Notes under the pieces: model-generated
The model's database searches: none
What the model was told of the DNA's origin: nothing
Seen by the model: only the letters and a program-made list of their open reading frames with translations
Assembly (NCBI GenBank): GCA_030618475.1
Contig: JAUXDG010000111.1
Coordinates: forward strand, 1 to 8,189
DNA length: 8,189 nt
From: Gammaproteobacteria bacterium
GTDB lineage: Bacteria > Pseudomonadota > Gammaproteobacteria > DSM-19610
Direction: 5' to 3'
Part shown: positions 6,585-8,189 of the stretch, piece after piece
How the letters are laid out: every line of letters begins with the position of its first letter
How positions within the stretch are numbered: position 1 is the stretch's first letter
Position numbers and translations under genes: made by a program

Positions 6585-7018
6585 CGGTAGAAATCCTCAA
6601 CAGGGCATTCGATCCCTGGCATCACCTGGCTGAGTATCAGAACAAAGGGTCGCAACGGGCCGGGCAGATTGGCGCCACGGCAGTTTTTATCGGCACTATG
6701 CGGGATTTTAACCAGGATACGTCGGTACAGGGCATGTTGCTGGAGCATTACCCCGGTATGACAGAAAATTACCTGGAAAAAATCAGCCGGGAGGCTGTCC
6801 GGCGCTGGGATTTAATGGACAGTCTGATCGTCCACCGGGTCGGTGAATTACTGCCAGGCGAGCCGATTGTGCTGGTGGCCGTCTGGTCAGCGCATCGCAA
6901 GGCGGCTTTCGAAGCCAGCCGCTACTTAATGGAGGAATTAAAATCCAAAGCGCCGTTCTGGAAAAAAGAGCAGCTCCAGGAGGGTGCCCGCTGGGTGGAG
7001 AGCAATACACCGGGATGA
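6581..7018 (+). CDS. moaE: Molybdopterin synthase catalytic subunit MoaE
   Basis: MoaE, with two MoaD subunits per MoaE dimer, adds the dithiolene sulfurs to cyclic pyranopterin monophosphate to make molybdopterin. The 145-residue protein has the family motifs FIGTMRD (36-42, R41), LEHYPGM (54-60), HRVGEL (85-90), AVWSAHRKAAFEA (100-112) and LKSKAPFWKKE (120-130). K121 and K128 correspond to the active-site lysines 119 and 126 of the E. coli enzyme, so it should be active. The start is GTG at 6581, overlapping the moaD stop. The G-run at 6570-6577, which encodes the last glycines of MoaD, is likely to serve as its ribosome site. It converges on the phosphoesterase gene with 43 nt between the stops; a T6 at 7055-7060 is not preceded by a clear hairpin. 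Confidence 0.97.
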   Translation: MTVEILNRAFDPWHHLAEYQNKGSQRAGQIGATAVFIGTMRDFNQDTSVQGMLLEHYPGMTENYLEKISREAVRRWDLMDSLIVHRVGELLPGEPIVLVAVWSAHRKAAFEASRYLMEELKSKAPFWKKEQLQEGARWVESNTPG

Positions 7019-7061
7019 AGGCGGTATCGGTGCAGGAAATTCGGTGCTAGATGCTTTTTTG

Positions 7062-7601
7062 TCAGGACGCCGCCTGCTGATCAGCGCCGTCCACTAGCAC
7101 ATCCCGTAATTCAAACTCCATTGTCTCCAGGTCGCCCAGCGCATAAGTGGCCGGTGCGGCGACGCCACCCACTGTACCGGGGTTGACGACCCGGGTTGTG
7201 CCGCCCTTGATGTTACTGACTGTTTCGATTTTAGCTTCGTGGTCGTGTCCGCAGCACACCAGATCATAGTCACCGGTGGTGGCCATGGCTTTGGCATAAT
7301 GGGGGTAATGCACCAGGAAAATCCTGCGCCCAGCCAGTTCGAGACCGGCATCCTGACCGTAAAAGGTGACCAGGCTGCCGGGTTTGTTGGCAATACGCGC
7401 CATCATGTACAGGTCGCCGATATTGTTACCGTAGATGACGTGAACCGGCAGGCCGATTGGTTTCAGCACGCTCAGGGTGCTGGGGGCCACCACATCGCCA
7501 CAGTGCAGCACCGCTTCGGCACCTTGTTGTTTTGCGGCGCGCACCGCGGCCTCCAGCAGCGGGCGGTGGTCGTGACTGTCAGACACAATGCAGATTTTCA
7601 T
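7062..7601 (-). CDS. YfcE/MJ0936-type metallophosphoesterase
   Basis: This 179-residue cytoplasmic phosphodiesterase belongs to the calcineurin-like superfamily, in the small subfamily that includes E. coli YfcE (about the same length). Members use two metal ions, often manganese, and hydrolyse phosphodiester bonds; physiological substrates are mostly unknown. Metal-binding motifs are in order: D8 and H10 (SDSH), D36 (HCGD), N59 (YGNN), H98 (LVHYPHY), and H119 and H121 (CGHDH), followed by NPGTVGG (140-146). The fourth motif is usually Gly-His-containing (like HGH); here it is HYPH, with the first His kept, so the site is probably functional. I chose the ATG at 7601 because the beta strand KICIVSDSH begins there; an in-frame start at 7622 would lie in a palindromic repeat. 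No functional link to moaE or hppA is evident. Confidence 0.93.
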   Translation of the reverse strand: MKICIVSDSHDHRPLLEAAVRAAKQQGAEAVLHCGDVVAPSTLSVLKPIGLPVHVIYGNNIGDLYMMARIANKPGSLVTFYGQDAGLELAGRRIFLVHYPHYAKAMATTGDYDLVCCGHDHEAKIETVSNIKGGTTRVVNPGTVGGVAAPATYALGDLETMEFELRDVLVDGADQQAAS

Positions 7602-7608
7602 GTAAACA

Positions 7609-7650
7609 GCCACGGTAGACACGGAAAATAATTTACGTGTCTACCGTGGC
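7609..7650. repeat. 15-bp inverted repeat with 12-nt AT-rich loop
   Basis: GCCACGGTAGACACG (7609-7623) is perfectly reverse-complemented at 7636-7650 around gaaaataattta. It lies 7 nt upstream of the phosphoesterase start and downstream of hppA. It could fold at the end of the hppA message, but no T-run follows. A partial copy occurs at 1735-1770, which points to a dispersed repeat more than a gene-specific operator. Confidence 0.8.
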
Positions 7651-7654
7651 CCTC

Positions 7655-7670
7655 AATTGGGGCCGGACCC
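7655..7670. repeat. Half-copy of the 3538-3593 palindrome arm
   Basis: AATTGGGGCCGGACCC matches AATTGGGGACAGACCC (3540-3555) at 14 of 16 bases. No opposite arm is present here. It is probably a remnant of the same repeat family, next to the other palindrome at 7609-7650, in the gap after hppA. Confidence 0.4.
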
Positions 7671-7678
7671 AAACAACA

Positions 7679-8189
<511 letters not shown>

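Noticed and set aside
7019..7061. Intrinsic terminator for moaE ending in T6 (7055-7060)
   Set aside because: No GC-rich hairpin precedes the T-run; only short direct repeats of GGTGC are seen.
7609..7650. Intrinsic terminator of hppA
   Set aside because: The stem is strong but no T-run follows on the minus strand, and a related copy occurs elsewhere.

Overview
The window looks like a chromosomal segment from a gammaproteobacterium. The evidence is the gene set (M18 aminopeptidase, MoaC/MoaD/MoaE, a REC-PAS-GGDEF-EAL signalling protein and a membrane-bound H+/Na+-pyrophosphatase), the moderately GC-rich coding style, and the short palindromic repeats of REP and RAYT-associated type found in many members of that class. 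The pyrophosphatase would fit an environmental, possibly chemolithotrophic or phototrophic lineage, but the sequence does not settle genus or order.

Layout from left to right. Positions 1-252 (+) hold the 3' end of an AT-rich gene for a small membrane/zinc-ribbon protein. A REP-like hairpin follows at 302-332. A minus-strand block then runs from about 6209 down to 337. In its direction of transcription it contains moaC; a REC-PAS-GGDEF-EAL c-di-GMP protein starting 10 nt after moaC; a 56-nt palindrome; a small basic protein with repeated Asp-Arg-Arg motifs; an M18 aminopeptidase that overlaps that gene by 8 nt; and, after a 165-nt gap, an unusual response regulator with a receiver domain, a coiled coil, one membrane segment and a predicted periplasmic domain. 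moaD and moaE lie on the plus strand at 6345-7018, divergent from moaC across a 135-nt gap that carries a candidate promoter and a 7-bp inverted repeat. A YfcE/MJ0936-type metallophosphoesterase (minus, 7062-7601) converges on moaE. The window ends inside hppA (minus), with further short repeats between hppA and the phosphoesterase.

How the genes work together. MoaC makes cyclic pyranopterin monophosphate, and the MoaD/MoaE heterotetramer converts it to molybdopterin, so the divergent moaC and moaDE units cover two consecutive steps of molybdenum cofactor synthesis; moaA and moaB are not in the window. Two response regulators lie on the same strand, but no histidine kinase is visible. The small basic protein and the aminopeptidase are probably translationally coupled.

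No clearly new multi-gene system stands out. The items most worth a second look are the receiver-domain protein with a membrane anchor and an unrecognised periplasmic part, the Asp-Arg-Arg repeat protein coupled to apeB, the MoaD C-terminus that runs two residues past the usual Gly-Gly, and two palindromic repeat families each present as one intact and one partial copy.
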